From contig JAUWMM010000116.1 of NCBI GenBank assembly GCA_030613145.1, positions 1-6,325 on the forward strand: a DNA stretch of 6,325 nt, read 5' to 3'. This document shows, one piece after another, positions 5,996 through 6,325 of this stretch. Source of the DNA: Desulfobacterales bacterium. Its GTDB lineage: Bacteria; Desulfobacterota; Desulfobacteria; Desulfobacterales; C00003060. Under the pieces are notes generated by a model. The model saw nothing but the letters and a program-made list of their open reading frames with translations. It did no database searches and was not told where the DNA came from. A program made the position numbers and the translations under genes. Each line of letters starts with the position of its first letter. Position 1 is the first letter of the stretch.

Positions 5996-6018
5996 CTCGT
6001 TCCCAGAATTATTTCTCA

Positions 6019-6046
6019 TTCCGCAATGCGCAATGCGCAATCCGCA
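6019..6046 (-). repeat. Inverted array of four 7-bp repeats before the downstream gene
   Basis: The units are TTCCGCA, ATGCGCA (twice) and ATCCGCA. On the - strand they read as TGCGGAT/TGCGCAT/TGCGGAA heptads, the same family as 5851-5878. The array ends 8 bases before the AAAGGA ribosome binding site of the next gene. Pairing of the two arrays would give a long imperfect stem enclosing 140 bases. Confidence 0.75.
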
Positions 6047-6070
6047 ATCGAAATAAAGGAACATAAGCGT

Positions 6071-6325
6071 ATGCTCTACACAATCACTCTATACACTTCA
6101 CTAGCCATTTTTGTAGTCGGCTTAATCTACAGGATATCAAACTGGTTCCGATACAGTATCGGCAAAGATGCCGCCGACATCACGGCTTCAACAAGGGTGT
6201 CTGCAGCCGTGGGCGGTATAGCGTCGACGATATTCAGCGCCAAGATAGGCATATTGCTGAAGGTTTTTCTTCTGGATGTGCTCTTGCAAGCTTGGTTGTT
6301 GAAAAAGGATTTCCTCAGGTGGTTG
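6071..6325 (+). CDS. N-terminal part of a membrane protein, probably NarI-like cytochrome b / Fe-S oxidoreductase (3' truncated by window edge)
   Basis: Only the first 85 codons are visible and the frame stays open to the window edge. The ATG has AAAGGA at 6055-6060 with 10-nt spacing. Residues about 4-21 form a hydrophobic helix (starting MLYTITLYTSLAIFVVGLIY). A second hydrophobic stretch lies at about 50-75 and includes FLLDVLLQ, followed by a KKDFLRWL-like end. This pattern resembles the start of NarI/DsrM-type membrane subunits that are often fused or linked to HdrD-like Fe-S proteins in sulfate reducers. Such proteins exchange electrons between quinone or periplasmic carriers and cytoplasmic thiol/ferredoxin partners. 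The family call rests on recognition of a short segment and is moderate. It lies 224 bases after acsE, separated by repeat arrays, so cotranscription is uncertain. A tie to redox balance of acetyl-CoA oxidation is inference. Confidence 0.6.
   Translation, partial: MLYTITLYTSLAIFVVGLIYRISNWFRYSIGKDAADITASTRVSAAVGGIASTIFSAKIGILLKVFLLDVLLQAWLLKKDFLRWL

Noticed and set aside
5879..6018. Promoter for the downstream membrane protein gene (GATAAT at 5893-5898)
   Set aside because: The -10-like hexamer has no suitable -35 at 16-18 bases upstream, and an AT-rich hexamer alone is expected by chance.
5851..6046. CRISPR-like array
   Set aside because: The units are 7 bp, contiguous and without spacers, and the two arrays are inverted relative to each other. 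This is not a CRISPR pattern.

Overview
The window carries most of a bacterial Wood-Ljungdahl carbonyl-branch operon, all on the + strand: acsD (corrinoid protein small subunit), acsB (acetyl-CoA synthase), acsC (corrinoid protein large subunit) and acsE (methyltetrahydrofolate:corrinoid protein methyltransferase). The 5' end of a membrane protein gene follows and runs off the right edge. The full-length AcsB with its bacterial-type N-terminal region, the intermediate base composition, and the protein style point to an anaerobic bacterium. The intergenic repeats and the NarI-like downstream gene suggest a Desulfobacterota (deltaproteobacterial) sulfate reducer or syntroph. That placement is inference; no phylogenetic marker is present.

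The four enzymes form one working chain. AcsE takes the methyl group from methyl-tetrahydrofolate and passes it to the cobalamin of the AcsC/AcsD heterodimer (CFeSP). CFeSP delivers it to the Ni-Ni-[4Fe-4S] A-cluster of AcsB, which joins it to CO and CoA to make acetyl-CoA, or runs in reverse to oxidise acetyl-CoA. The CO dehydrogenase catalytic subunit (acsA/cooS) that supplies CO is not in the window and may lie upstream. All known A-cluster ligands of AcsB, the four N-terminal cluster cysteines of AcsC, and the key folate-site residues of AcsE are present, so the set looks functional.

The less ordinary content is between the genes. (1) The acsD stop codon sits in the loop of a hairpin followed directly by seven T's, a good intrinsic terminator candidate inside the operon. 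A second fold around a perfect 20-bp palindrome shares that T-run. (2) The 333-bp acsB-acsC gap contains a 146-bp MITE-like element with perfect 18-bp terminal inverted repeats and a perfect 10-bp target duplication. It has inserted into a run of degenerate 7-bp repeats. (3) The 224-bp acsE-downstream gap begins and ends with inverted arrays of 7-bp units (TGCGGAA-type and its complement), with a third heptad array between them. The acsB-acsC gap has the same plan: heptads just after the stop codon and inverted heptads just before the next ribosome binding site.

No RNA genes, CRISPR arrays or convincing promoters were found. The transcription start of the operon must lie to the left of the window.
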